From NCBI GenBank assembly GCA_022736715.1, contig DZDJ01000008.1:37529-101528 (forward strand): a DNA stretch of 64,000 nt, read 5' to 3'. The first letter of the stretch is position 1. Each line of letters opens with the position of its first letter. This document shows positions 43,808 through 52,880 of this stretch, piece by piece. Made by a program: the position numbers and the translations under genes. The stretch is from Edaphobacter aggregans. GTDB lineage: Bacteria > Acidobacteriota > Terriglobia > Terriglobales > Acidobacteriaceae. The notes beneath the pieces were generated by a model that ran no database searches, had not been told where the DNA came from, and was given only the letters and a program-made list of their open reading frames with translations.

Positions 43808-45628
43808 ATGCGGTTAAATCAGGTAGTAAGTTATGTTTTGGTTCCAGTGTTGGTTATGTCATGGGCGGGCACCTCTGTGGCGCGGGCGCAGGAGTCTGCG
43901 GGAATGGGTGTGAATACCGGAGGGGCGCACGCCGCCGTGCTGGACGAACAGCACCGGCCGATTACAGCAGGCGGATTTGTGAAGAGTGGCCCGATAGTTT
44001 TTGAGAATATTGCCGAAAAAGCCGGGCTGACGAAGTGGCACCATCAGATGGGAACGCCGGAAAAGAAGTTCATTCTGGAATCGATCGGCTCCGGCGTGGG
44101 CCTGCTGGACTACGACCACGACGGCTGGCTGGATATTTACATGGTGAACGGTTCCACCTTTGATGCGGAGACGGGCAAGACGACTCCTCCGCATGCGGCG
44201 CTCTTCCACAACAATCATGACGGCACCTTTACCGATGTGGCCGCAAAGGCGGGCGTCACCAATGACCGCTGGGGTTTTGGCGTGGCGATTGGCGACTACG
44301 ACAATGACGGCTGGCCAGACATTTACGTGTCCAACTACGGCAAAAACCGCCTGTACCACAACAACCACGACGGCACCTTTACCGATGTGGCGGAAAAGGC
44401 CGGAGTAGCGCTGGGCAACTGGTCCAGCGGTGCTACCTGGGGCGACTTTGATGGCGATGGCCGCCTGGATCTGTTCGTTCCCGGATACGTTCACTATGAC
44501 ATGCAGCAGCAGGCGGCCTCCGGCAGTCATGCTGCGGCCTTTGCCTTCTGCCAGTTCCGCGGCATTCCTGTGATGTGCGGTCCGCGCGGACTGAAGGGCG
44601 AGTCGGACCATCTCTTCCACAACAACGGCGATGGCACTTTTACCGACGTCAGCGTGAAGGCCGGCGTTGCCGACACCTCTGGCTACTATGGCCTCTCCTC
44701 CCTGTTCATTGACCTGAATGGCGATGGGCGGCCGGATTTGCTGGTGGCCGACGATTCCACGCCGAATTATCTCTACATCAACAAGGGCGATGGCACCTTT
44801 GAGGATGACAGCTTTGCCTCTGGCTATGCGTTGAATGAGAGCGGCCGCGAGACGGCCTCCATGGGCATTGCCGAGGGCGATTACCTGCATAACGGCCGCG
44901 TGGATCTGTACAACACCACCTTCTCGGACGATTACAACCCGCTCTACCGCAACGATGGCGGCGCCAACTTTACCGACGTCAGCTACCAGATGGGCATCGC
45001 GGAAGTGACCGTCCCTTTCCTGGGGTGGGGCGATGCGTTCATCGACTATGACAACGATGGCTGGCTCGATCTGATCGTGGCCAATGGGCATGTGTATCCG
45101 CAGGTGGACAAACAGCCGTGGGGAACTACATGGAAGCAGCGGCCGCTGCTCTTCCACAACGATCACGGCAAACTGAAGCTGGTTCCAGCAGTGGAAGGCT
45201 CCGGGTTGGCGGAGCTGGGCGTGGGCCGCGGGCTGGCCTATGGCGATATGTTCAACGACGGCAAGATCGATGTGGTCATCAACAACATGGATGGCGTTCC
45301 TGCGCTGCTGCGCAACGTCTCGGACGACCACAATCACTGGGTGGAACTGAACCTGGTGGGTGGGCCGAAGAGCCCGCGGGATGCGGTCGGCTCGACTGTT
45401 TATCTGACGGCGAATGGTTTCCGTCAGCGGGCCGATGTGATCAGCGGAGGCAGTTATGCTTCGTCTTCGGACAAGCGGCTGCACTTTGGCCTGGGACCTG
45501 CCATCAAGGTGGATAAGGTGGAGATTCACTGGCCGGACCGCACGGTGGAAGAGGTGCAACTGCCAGGCGTGGACAGGATCTTCACCGTGGTGGAAGGCAA
45601 AGGCGTGCAGCCGGAAACAGTCAGGTAA
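43808..45628 (+). CDS. secreted CRTAC1-family protein (FG-GAP/VCBS repeats, ASPIC/UnbV domain)
   Basis: 606 aa from the ATG at 43808, which begins a signal peptide (VSYVLVPVLVMSWAGTSVARAQ); the longer track start is not supported. Repeated calcium-loop motifs mark a beta-propeller: DYDHDGWLDIYMVNG, DYDNDGWPDIYVSNYG, DFDGDGRLDLFVPGY, DLNGDGRPDLLVADD, DYDNDGWLDLIVANG. The C-terminal 100 residues are an ASPIC/UnbV domain (NHWVELNLVGGPKSPRDAVGSTVYL...IHWPDRTVEEVQLPGV). The family is abundant in Acidobacteriota; the molecular function is not established, and extracellular binding is likely. Confidence 0.93.
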   Translation: MRLNQVVSYVLVPVLVMSWAGTSVARAQESAGMGVNTGGAHAAVLDEQHRPITAGGFVKSGPIVFENIAEKAGLTKWHHQMGTPEKKFILESIGSGVGLLDYDHDGWLDIYMVNGSTFDAETGKTTPPHAALFHNNHDGTFTDVAAKAGVTNDRWGFGVAIGDYDNDGWPDIYVSNYGKNRLYHNNHDGTFTDVAEKAGVALGNWSSGATWGDFDGDGRLDLFVPGYVHYDMQQQAASGSHAAAFAFCQFRGIPVMCGPRGLKGESDHLFHNNGDGTFTDVSVKAGVADTSGYYGLSSLFIDLNGDGRPDLLVADDSTPNYLYINKGDGTFEDDSFASGYALNESGRETASMGIAEGDYLHNGRVDLYNTTFSDDYNPLYRNDGGANFTDVSYQMGIAEVTVPFLGWGDAFIDYDNDGWLDLIVANGHVYPQVDKQPWGTTWKQRPLLFHNDHGKLKLVPAVEGSGLAELGVGRGLAYGDMFNDGKIDVVINNMDGVPALLRNVSDDHNHWVELNLVGGPKSPRDAVGSTVYLTANGFRQRADVISGGSYASSSDKRLHFGLGPAIKVDKVEIHWPDRTVEEVQLPGVDRIFTVVEGKGVQPETVR

Positions 45629-45637
45629 GCATCATCA

Positions 45638-45683
45638 CAACAAAGCAGACGGCGCTGGAATCCCAGCGCCGTTCGCTTTGTTG
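45638..45683. terminator. bidirectional terminator between convergent genes
   Basis: Two-part stem CAACAAAGC...CGGCGCTGG / CCAGCGCCG...GCTTTGTTG with small symmetric internal loops (AGA/TTC) and an AATC tip. It lies 9 bp after the CRTAC1 stop and 14 bp beyond the S41 stop. Confidence 0.8.
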
Positions 45684-45697
45684 CAGGTGGTAGAAAA

Positions 45698-47317
45698 TTA
45701 GTTTGGCATCTGGTTGCTGGCGGTTGCCTTCTGCGCATCCACGGTCAGGGCATGGTCTTCCAGCGTCTGTGCCTGCGGCAGATAGGTGAGGGCCTTGTTG
45801 ATCATCGGGTCCCAGTCGGCGCGCACCTTCAGCCCGGCCTGCTGGCCAAATTGCGAGGTAAAGATCTCGCTCTTGATGCTGGCCTTGACCCAGTCCAGTA
45901 CACCGTTGATGTCCTGGTCGGTGTAGTTGATGTTCTGGCTGGTCAGGAACTGCTTGAAGTCCTTCATGACCGCATCATCCACCTGGAAATCCCTGCTGAC
46001 AGAGCGGTTTGCCAGATAGTGTTTGGCAAAGTTGAAGAAGGCGTAGTGCAACAGCAGGTCGCCCTGGAAGGTATTGGACTTCGGCGTATCGATCTTGTAG
46101 TCCGGCGTAATGCCGCCGCCGCCATACACAGTGCGCCCGGAGTCGGTCAGCCGCACTTCGCGGTTGGCCGTGCTTTGCTTCTGGTCGCGCACGTAATAGT
46201 AGTCGTACAGGGAAACGCCATCGTAGTTGCGCTGGATGAGGCGTCCGCTGGGCGTGTAGTAGTGGTACGTGGTGAGCGCCAGGCCGGTGCTGTCAGAAAG
46301 CGGATAGACCGTCTGCACCAGTCCCTTGCCAAAGGTGGTCTCACCCACAATCAGGGCGCGGTCGTGGTCCTGCAGTGCGCCGGAGACGATTTCCGCCGCG
46401 GAAGCGGTGTTGCGGTTCACCAGCACCACGATCGGATATTTGGTGTCGCTGCCGTTTTCCACGCGATACACCTGGTCGGGGAAGGAGCGGCCATGCTGCG
46501 AAACCACAATCTGTCCTTTTTTCAGGAACTTATCGGCCACGGCCACGGCCTGGTTGAGCAGACCGCCGGGGTTGCCGCGCAGGTCGAGAATCAGACCGTT
46601 GATCTTGCCGAAGCTGTCCAGCGCATCGCCCACTTCCTGTCCGGTGGTCTCCTGAAAATTGGTGACGTGGATGTAGCCGACGCCGGGGCGGATCAGGAAG
46701 GCCAGATCGACGCTGTTGCGGGGGATTTCAGCGCGGACGAGGTCAAAGACCAGCGGCTTGGGGCTGCCCTCGCGGCTCATGGTCACGGTAACGTGCGTGC
46801 CTTTGGGACCTTTCAGCAGGTTGGCCACGTCCAGCGAACTCATGTTGTCGGTGGACTTTCCGTTGATGTTTTCAATCACGTCGCCGGGGCGAATGCCCGC
46901 CTTGTAGGCCGGAGTCCCCTCAAATGGCGCAACGACAACGATTTGCGTGCGTCCAGAGGGGGTGATCTGCGGCTGAATGGTCATACCGACGCCGTAGTAT
47001 TTACCATGCTGGTCCTCGCGCATCTGGGCGAAGGCCTTGGGGTCGTAGAAGTTGGAGTGCGGATCCAGCTCATGCAGCATGCCGGGGATGGCGCCGTCAT
47101 AGATGGCCTTGTCGATCTTGTCGCCGGTGAGCGGCTCCGCGTAGTTCTGCTCCACAATGGCATAGACATTGGTGAACTGCTTCAGGCTGTCGCGCAGGGC
47201 CGACTGATCTGTGCTGGCCTGGGCCCCCACTCTCTGATTGAGCACCATGCCCAGCAGCCCACAGGTGGCGAGGAAGATCGTAAGAGAAAAAAGCGAACGG
47301 CGAGTGCGCGAAGCCAT
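45698..47317 (-). CDS. carboxyl-terminal processing protease (S41, CtpA-like)
   Basis: 539 aa from the ATG at 47317 (MASRTRRSLFSLTIFLATCGLLGMVLNQRVGAQ, a signal/anchor); the track ORF adds 77 unsupported residues. The CtpA N-region (GMLHELDPHSNFYDP) is followed by a PDZ domain (VVVAPFEGTPAYKAGIRPGDVIENINGKST) and a protease core with Ser in NTASAAEIVSGAL and Lys in GETTFGKGLVQTVYPL. The C-terminal extension of about 150 residues includes SGRTVYGGGGITPDYKI. It is probably a periplasmic protease that trims C-termini. It is divergent from the SurA-like gene. Confidence 0.94.
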   Translation of the reverse strand: MASRTRRSLFSLTIFLATCGLLGMVLNQRVGAQASTDQSALRDSLKQFTNVYAIVEQNYAEPLTGDKIDKAIYDGAIPGMLHELDPHSNFYDPKAFAQMREDQHGKYYGVGMTIQPQITPSGRTQIVVVAPFEGTPAYKAGIRPGDVIENINGKSTDNMSSLDVANLLKGPKGTHVTVTMSREGSPKPLVFDLVRAEIPRNSVDLAFLIRPGVGYIHVTNFQETTGQEVGDALDSFGKINGLILDLRGNPGGLLNQAVAVADKFLKKGQIVVSQHGRSFPDQVYRVENGSDTKYPIVVLVNRNTASAAEIVSGALQDHDRALIVGETTFGKGLVQTVYPLSDSTGLALTTYHYYTPSGRLIQRNYDGVSLYDYYYVRDQKQSTANREVRLTDSGRTVYGGGGITPDYKIDTPKSNTFQGDLLLHYAFFNFAKHYLANRSVSRDFQVDDAVMKDFKQFLTSQNINYTDQDINGVLDWVKASIKSEIFTSQFGQQAGLKVRADWDPMINKALTYLPQAQTLEDHALTVDAQKATASNQMPN

Positions 47318-47720
47318 GCGGCGGAGTACCTCGGACGTAAATAGTTGGCATTCCGTGCAGCAATTCGACCGGAAGCGCCAACTGCGTGTGTCACCAACGT
47401 TTAGAGTGTCCTGATGGCGCGGGCAACGTTGCGACACCATGTTGGACGTTCTGGGTCGAAGTATAGCACTCGCTCCTGTAGGATGAGATGCAGCTCCGAG
47501 GAAACGGGGACAGCGGGAAACGGGGACAGCGGATTTCGAGGAAATCACATCTTCTGTGCGTTGAGGAATTGGATTCCTCGCCTGAGGTGTTTAGAATGCA
47601 AGTACCGGATACCGTCTGCGTGCAGGCATATTCCAGAGAGAGTACAAGAGGCGAGCGGCAGCGGTTGTGCCAGCCAGCGGTGCTCAAAAATTCCGGCCAG
47701 TTTCCGAGACGTTGATAACG
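47318..47720. other. 403-bp divergent intergenic region with a 16-bp tandem repeat
   Basis: It separates the minus-strand S41 gene from the plus-strand parvulin gene and must hold both promoters. It contains two perfect tandem copies of GGAAACGGGGACAGCG (47500-47531). I see no gene in it. Confidence 0.5.
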
Positions 47721-49499
47721 ATGACCTTTCGATTTTCGCAGTTACCGGCAAAGCGCAGCCTGATAGTTGGCGTGTGCGCTGTTGCAATCCTGGCCCAGCC
47801 GGGCCTGATTCGTAACCTTCAGGCGCAACAGGCAGATGCTCCGTTGCCTGCCAAAGCTCCGAACTCGATCTTTGCCCCAACGCCGATCATTCCCAACGCG
47901 AAAGTGGTGGAGGAAGTGATTGCGCGTGTGAATGACCAGATCATCAGCTCGGCGGATCTGGAGCGAGCCCGCCAGCAACTGGAGCAGGAAGCGCACCAGC
48001 AGAGCATGTCGCAGATGGACTTGCAGGTCCGCGAAGACAACCTGTTGCGCGACCTGATCGACCAGCAGCTGCTGCTGTCCAAGGGGAAGCAACTGGGCAT
48101 TACGGGTGACGTGGAGCTGATCCGCCGGCTGGACGAGATTCGCAAGCAGAACCACTTTGACTCGATGGAAGCGTTGCAGAAGGCCGCCGAGCAGCAGGGC
48201 GTGTCTTTTGAGGACTTCAAGGCCAATATCCGCAACAGCATTATTACGCAGGAAGTAGTGCGGGATGAGGTGAGCAGCCACCTGCAGGTGTCGGAAGCGG
48301 ACATCCAGAAGTATTACCAGGACCACAAGAGCAGCTTTGACCGTCCGGAATCCGTGCGGTTGAGCGAAATCCTGATTCCAACCCCCGCGGAGAAGGACGG
48401 CGAACCGGCAGAAGCGACTGTGACTGCGGCGCTGGCCAAGGCGTCCGAGGTGGAAGCCAAGCTGAAGGCTGGCGCGGATTTTGCCGAGATGGCGAAGCTC
48501 TATTCCGGTGGTCCGACGGCACAGCAGGGGGGCGATCTGGGAACTTTCCAGCGTGGTGCGCTGGCCAAGGTTCTGGAAGACAAGACCTTTGCATTGCAGG
48601 CCGGGCAGTGGACGGAACCAATCCGCACCAAGCAGGGATACATCATCCTGAAGACAACCGAGCATACGGCTGGCGGCATTCCTTCGCTGAAGGAGGTGGA
48701 GCCGGAGGTGGAGCAGGACCTCTATATGGAGGAGATGCAGCCGGCCCTGCGTGCCTACCTGACCAAGCTGCGGGAGCAGGCATACATCGACATCAAGCCG
48801 GGATATGTGGACAGTGGCGCCAGTCCGCTGGAAACCAAGCCAGTCTTCAGCGCCTATGCTCCGCCTGCTCCCAAGAAGAAGAAAGTGGTGGAAAAGAAAC
48901 GCTTTGAGCGGCATGTGGCGCACAAGGCCTCCAGTGCTCCGGGGGTTGAGAAGGTGGGAACCACGGCCAACGGAAAGCCGAAGAAGATCAAGCGCGAAAA
49001 GATCCGCTTTGGCCAGGCTCCACGCGAGAGCTTGCCGGCAGAGACACAGGCAGAAGCGGCGGATTCCACGGCCAATGGACAGGCGCAGCCGCCTGCAGAT
49101 GGCAGTACGGCTGCGGCCCAGACGGAAGCGGCCCTGCTGGCAAACCCAAATGCGGACCCACTGGCTCCAAAAGAGGTCAAGGAAAAGAAGTCCCGCTACA
49201 TGGACCGCATGAAGCTGCCGAAGTCGAAGCAGAAAAAGAAGAAGGAGTTTGGGGAAGATACTCCGCCTCCGCCGACGGTACAGGAGGCGCGGACGCAGAA
49301 GGTGCAGTCTGCGCCGCTGGGACTGGGTGGAGATACTGCGGCCAAGAAGAAAAAGAAGAAGCACGTGAAGGGTGAGAAAAAGGAGCGGTATTCAGACAAG
49401 GCGCAGGACAAGCCGGAGGCCCAGCCGGCAGTCGGCACGGGACCCGCGGCCGCCACTCCAGTTCCTACTCCTACTCCGGCTCCGGCGCCACAGCAGTAA
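47721..49499 (+). CDS. SurA-like periplasmic peptidyl-prolyl isomerase with lysine-rich tail
   Basis: 592 aa from the ATG at 47721, which starts a signal peptide (RSLIVGVCAVAILAQPGLI). A SurA-type N-terminal helical domain (EEVIARVNDQIISSADLERARQQLEQEA, NLLRDLIDQQLLLSKGKQLG) is followed by a parvulin domain at about residues 205-310 (VRLSEILIPTP, AKLYSGGPTAQQGGDLGTF, WTEPIRTKQGYIILKTTEH). After about residue 350 comes an unusual 240-residue low-complexity tail with KKKK clusters and a Pro/Thr-rich end. Likely role: outer-membrane protein folding. Confidence 0.92.
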   Translation: MTFRFSQLPAKRSLIVGVCAVAILAQPGLIRNLQAQQADAPLPAKAPNSIFAPTPIIPNAKVVEEVIARVNDQIISSADLERARQQLEQEAHQQSMSQMDLQVREDNLLRDLIDQQLLLSKGKQLGITGDVELIRRLDEIRKQNHFDSMEALQKAAEQQGVSFEDFKANIRNSIITQEVVRDEVSSHLQVSEADIQKYYQDHKSSFDRPESVRLSEILIPTPAEKDGEPAEATVTAALAKASEVEAKLKAGADFAEMAKLYSGGPTAQQGGDLGTFQRGALAKVLEDKTFALQAGQWTEPIRTKQGYIILKTTEHTAGGIPSLKEVEPEVEQDLYMEEMQPALRAYLTKLREQAYIDIKPGYVDSGASPLETKPVFSAYAPPAPKKKKVVEKKRFERHVAHKASSAPGVEKVGTTANGKPKKIKREKIRFGQAPRESLPAETQAEAADSTANGQAQPPADGSTAAAQTEAALLANPNADPLAPKEVKEKKSRYMDRMKLPKSKQKKKKEFGEDTPPPPTVQEARTQKVQSAPLGLGGDTAAKKKKKKHVKGEKKERYSDKAQDKPEAQPAVGTGPAAATPVPTPTPAPAPQQ

Positions 49500-49528
49500 G
49501 CGCCGTCCGGAAGCAAGAACAGCAGCCG

Positions 49529-49575
49529 TCCCCGCAGCGATTTCCTCAAAAGAAAAGGCTGCGGGGATTTCTTTT
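49529..49575 (+). terminator. rho-independent terminator
   Basis: 10-bp stem TCCCCGCAGC/GCTGCGGGGA followed by TTTCTTTTT, 30 bp after the parvulin stop. Confidence 0.85.
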
Positions 49576-49650
49576 TACCGCTGAAGCGATGGCGCAAGGT
49601 GCCATAATGCTTAGCGAAGACCACTCCGGAGAGGACGGCGGACAGGCCAG

Positions 49651-50649
49651 ATGAAAGATTTTTCGATTGCAGACGCGGCTGCGCACGACAACAGCGTCGT
49701 CACCTCCTACTTTGCGCTGGCCTCCATCCAACTGCGCGACCGCAAGCAGGGTGGGCACTATCTGGCGGTGGTGCTGAGCGACCGCACCGGACAGATGGAA
49801 GGCCGCATGTGGGACGACTACGAGGACAGCTTCCGTCAGTGCGCCGAAGGCGGCTACGTGAAGGCGCAGGGGCAGATCAGCCGCTATCAGGGCAAGTTCC
49901 AGATCACGTTGCAGAAGCTGCGTCCGGCGGCGGAGAACGAAGTCGACCCGACGGATTTTCTGCCCGCGACGACGAAAGATGTGGAGGCGCTTTGGGCTGC
50001 GCTGCGCAGCTACGTGGAGAGTTTTCAGGACGCTGACCTGAAGCGGTTGCTGAACGCCTTTCTGGACGATCCGGAGATTGCCGCCGCCTACCGCAGTGCT
50101 CCGGCGGCCAAGATGCTGCATCACGCGTGGCTCGGCGGATTGCTGGAGCATGTGGTGGCGCTGCTGGATGTTTGCAATGCCACGGCGCCGTTTTATCCGG
50201 AGGTGAACCGCGATCTGCTGCTCTCCGGGGCGATTCTGCATGACATTGGCAAGACGCGCGAACTGAGCTGGAATGCAACCTTTAGCTATACCATTGAGGG
50301 CCAGCTGGTGGGGCACATCAGCATTGCCATGGGCATGCTGCGCGAAAAGATCAACGCGGTAGCGGCGGCGGGCAGGCCGTTTCCAGACAAGCTGCGCATC
50401 CTGCTGGAGCACCTGATCCTGAGCCATCATGGCAAGTATGAGTTCGGCTCGCCGAAGCTGCCCATGACGCCGGAGGCGGTGCTGCTGAATGTGCTGGATG
50501 ATCTGGAGGCGAAGATGCAGAACATGCGCGCAGAATTTGCCAGAGACCTGTCTAACGGCCGCAGTGGCCGCGAATTGACAGACTGGGTGCGGGCGCTGGA
50601 GCGTCCGCTGCTGAACACGCGGCGTTTTCTGGAAGAGGAGGAGAAGTAA
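49651..50649 (+). CDS. YhaM-family 3'-5' exoribonuclease (OB fold plus HD domain)
   Basis: 332 aa. An N-terminal OB-fold (SYFALASIQLRDRKQGGHYLAVVLSDRTGQMEGRMWDD) is followed by an HD metal-dependent hydrolase core: KMLHHAWLGGLLEHVVALLDVC and AILHDIGKTRELSW, with a later HLILSHHGKYEFGSPKLPMTPEA. YhaM/CBF1 proteins degrade single-stranded RNA or DNA from the 3' end. The next gene, an EVE-domain protein, starts 2 nt after its stop, so the two are almost certainly co-translated. Confidence 0.92.
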   Translation: MKDFSIADAAAHDNSVVTSYFALASIQLRDRKQGGHYLAVVLSDRTGQMEGRMWDDYEDSFRQCAEGGYVKAQGQISRYQGKFQITLQKLRPAAENEVDPTDFLPATTKDVEALWAALRSYVESFQDADLKRLLNAFLDDPEIAAAYRSAPAAKMLHHAWLGGLLEHVVALLDVCNATAPFYPEVNRDLLLSGAILHDIGKTRELSWNATFSYTIEGQLVGHISIAMGMLREKINAVAAAGRPFPDKLRILLEHLILSHHGKYEFGSPKLPMTPEAVLLNVLDDLEAKMQNMRAEFARDLSNGRSGRELTDWVRALERPLLNTRRFLEEEEK

Positions 50650-50651
50650 GC

Positions 50652-51029
50652 ATGCCATTTCTCGTAAAGTCGGAGCCGGATGTCTATTCCTTTGCCGATC
50701 TGCAGCGTGACAAGGAAACCATCTGGGATGGAGTCACCAATCCGCAGGGAGTGATGTATCTGCGGCAGATGAAGGCGGGCGAAAAGTTTGTGATTTACCA
50801 CACGGGCGACGAGCGCCGCGCGATGGGCACAGCCAAGGTGCTGAGTGTGGACGCGGCTGATCCCAAGGTGCCGCTGGTGCGTATCGAGGCAGGAAAAGCG
50901 CTGAAGACTCCGAAGACGCTGGCGGAGATGAAGGCCAATCCGCTCTTTGCCGACTCGCCGCTGGTTAGGCAGGGGCGGTTGTCGGTGGTGCCGCTGACGG
51001 ACGAGCAGTGGAAGTGGATTGTGGGGTAG
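50652..51029 (+). CDS. EVE-domain protein (PUA-like modified-nucleotide reader)
   Basis: 125 aa, a complete single EVE domain: PFLVKSEPDVYSFADLQRDKETIWDGVTNPQGVMYLRQMKAGEKFVIYHTGDERRAMGTAKV. EVE/YTH-like folds bind modified bases in RNA or DNA; in bacteria the targets are mostly unknown. It is tightly linked to the YhaM nuclease upstream, which suggests it may guide or sense a nucleic acid substrate (inference). Confidence 0.92.
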   Translation: MPFLVKSEPDVYSFADLQRDKETIWDGVTNPQGVMYLRQMKAGEKFVIYHTGDERRAMGTAKVLSVDAADPKVPLVRIEAGKALKTPKTLAEMKANPLFADSPLVRQGRLSVVPLTDEQWKWIVG

Positions 51030-51130
51030 CCTGCCCGGGGCACGTACTGCTGGCGCGTTACAATAGATGGAGTAGAAACTGGCCGAAAAGCGTTAAAGCG
51101 ACGGCTGGTAAGGGTTTAGAAGGCGAAAGA

Positions 51131-52312
51131 ATGCTTCGATTTTCAACAGCGGGTGAGTCGCACGGCGAAAGCCTGATTGCGCTGGTTTCGGGTCTTCCGG
51201 CAGGGGTAGAGGTCGACGAGGAGTACATCAGCCACGAGCTGTGGCGGCGGCAGCAGGGCTACGGACGCGGCGGACGCATGCGCATTGAGCGCGACGCGGC
51301 CCATATTCTGTCCGGCGTGCGGCATGGCAAGACGATCGGTTCGCCGGTGGCGATGGAGATTGAGAACCGCGACTGGAAGAACTGGACGGAGATTCTGCCG
51401 GTGGGCGCGGGCGATCCGGCCAGGCACAAGGCGGTGGCTTCGCCGCGTCCGGGACATGCGGATCTGGCAGGCAGCCTGAAGTATGACTTTAAGGATGCGC
51501 GCTATGTGCTGGAGCGGGCCTCGGCGCGGGAGTCCACGGCACGCGTGGCTGCGGGCGCGCTGGCCAAACTGTTGCTGCGCGCGCTGGGCATTGAGGTGGC
51601 CAGCCACGTGATTCGCGTGGGCTCGGCGGAGCTGAGCCGCCCGGCGGAGTGGGAAGAGATTTTTGCTCTGCGGCAGAAGCAGGAAGTGCTGCTGAACTGC
51701 GTGGATGCGGAGAGCGAAGCCCGCATGAAGGCGCAGGTGGATGCCGTGTTGCGCACGGGCGATACCGTGGGCGGCGTATTTGAGGTGGTGGCGCATGGCG
51801 TGCCGCCGGGCGTGGGAACCTACGCCAACTGGGACGAGCGGCTGGACGGTCAGCTTGCCTGTGCGGTGATGAGCCTGCAGGCGGTGAAGGCGGTGGAGAT
51901 TGGCCGTGGCGTAACGGCGGCCGAGTCCTTCGGCTCGGAAGTGCATGATGCAATCGGCTACGCGGAGCAGCAGGCCAACGGCAGTTTTACCCGCTTTACC
52001 CGCGACCACAACAATGCAGGCGGCATTGAGGGCGGCATTTCGAATGGCGAGGACCTGATTGTGCGTGGGTATCTGAAGCCGATTTCGACGCTGCGCCGTC
52101 CGCTGGGCTCGGTCAATTTTGAGACGCGCGAGCCGGTGAAGGCGGCCTATGAGCGCTCGGATGTGTGTGTGGTGCCGGCCGCGGGCGTTGCGGCGGAGTC
52201 GATGGTGGCGCTGACGCTGGCGCGCATGGTGCTGGAAAAGTTTGGCGGCGATTCGCTGAAGGAGTTGAAGCGCAACTTCGACGGGTACGCCGAGCAGATT
52301 CGCAATTACTAG
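51131..52312 (+). CDS. aroC: chorismate synthase
   Basis: 393 aa from the ATG at 51131 (MLRFSTAGESHGESLIALVSGLPAG); the longer track ORF runs into the EVE gene and is rejected. It makes chorismate from EPSP with reduced FMN. Signatures: RRQQGYGRGGRMRIERD, DFKDARYVLERASARESTARVAAGA and NNAGGIEGGISNGEDL. AGAAGG lies upstream of the start. It leads a same-strand run with def, fmt and rsmB. Confidence 0.96.
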   Translation: MLRFSTAGESHGESLIALVSGLPAGVEVDEEYISHELWRRQQGYGRGGRMRIERDAAHILSGVRHGKTIGSPVAMEIENRDWKNWTEILPVGAGDPARHKAVASPRPGHADLAGSLKYDFKDARYVLERASARESTARVAAGALAKLLLRALGIEVASHVIRVGSAELSRPAEWEEIFALRQKQEVLLNCVDAESEARMKAQVDAVLRTGDTVGGVFEVVAHGVPPGVGTYANWDERLDGQLACAVMSLQAVKAVEIGRGVTAAESFGSEVHDAIGYAEQQANGSFTRFTRDHNNAGGIEGGISNGEDLIVRGYLKPISTLRRPLGSVNFETREPVKAAYERSDVCVVPAAGVAAESMVALTLARMVLEKFGGDSLKELKRNFDGYAEQIRNY

Positions 52313-52354
52313 GTCAACCGCAGCAATGCGGAGTATGGCAGATAGAGAACGTTT

Positions 52355-52864
52355 ATGATTCGCCCGATTGTGAAATATCCTGACCCGGTGTTGTCGAAGC
52401 CGACGGAGCTGGTGACGGACTTTGGTGAAGAGACGCGCAAGCTGGTGGAGGACATGTTTGAGTCCATGTATGCGGCGCAGGGAATTGGGCTGGCAGCTCC
52501 GCAGGTTGGCGTGCCGTTACGGCTCACGGTCGTTGACCTGAGCAACCAGAAGGAAGAGGACGGGAAGATTGTTCTCATCAATCCGGAGGTGATTGTGCGC
52601 GAAGGCAAGCAGATAGAGGAGGAAGGCTGCCTGAGCCTGCCGGACATCCGCGAGAAGGTGTCGCGCGCGATGAAGGTGACAGTGCGCGCACAGGATCTGG
52701 ACGCGGAGTGGTTCGAGGTCGATGGTGAGGAACTGCTGGCGCGGGCTTTTCAGCATGAGATTGACCATCTGGACGGCGTGCTGTTCATTGAGCGCATCAG
52801 CCGCCTGAAGCGCGACCTGGCGCTGCGCAAGATTCGCAAGCTGATCAAAGCCGGCGATTGGTAA
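52355..52864 (+). CDS. def: peptide deformylase
   Basis: 169 aa, normal size. It removes the formyl group from nascent protein N-termini. All three motifs are intact: GIGLAAPQVG, EEGCLSLP and QHEIDHLDG (metal-binding HEIDH plus Cys). It lies 16 nt upstream of fmt, the classic def-fmt pair. Confidence 0.96.
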   Translation: MIRPIVKYPDPVLSKPTELVTDFGEETRKLVEDMFESMYAAQGIGLAAPQVGVPLRLTVVDLSNQKEEDGKIVLINPEVIVREGKQIEEEGCLSLPDIREKVSRAMKVTVRAQDLDAEWFEVDGEELLARAFQHEIDHLDGVLFIERISRLKRDLALRKIRKLIKAGDW

Positions 52865-52880
52865 ACCAGCGGGGGACGCG

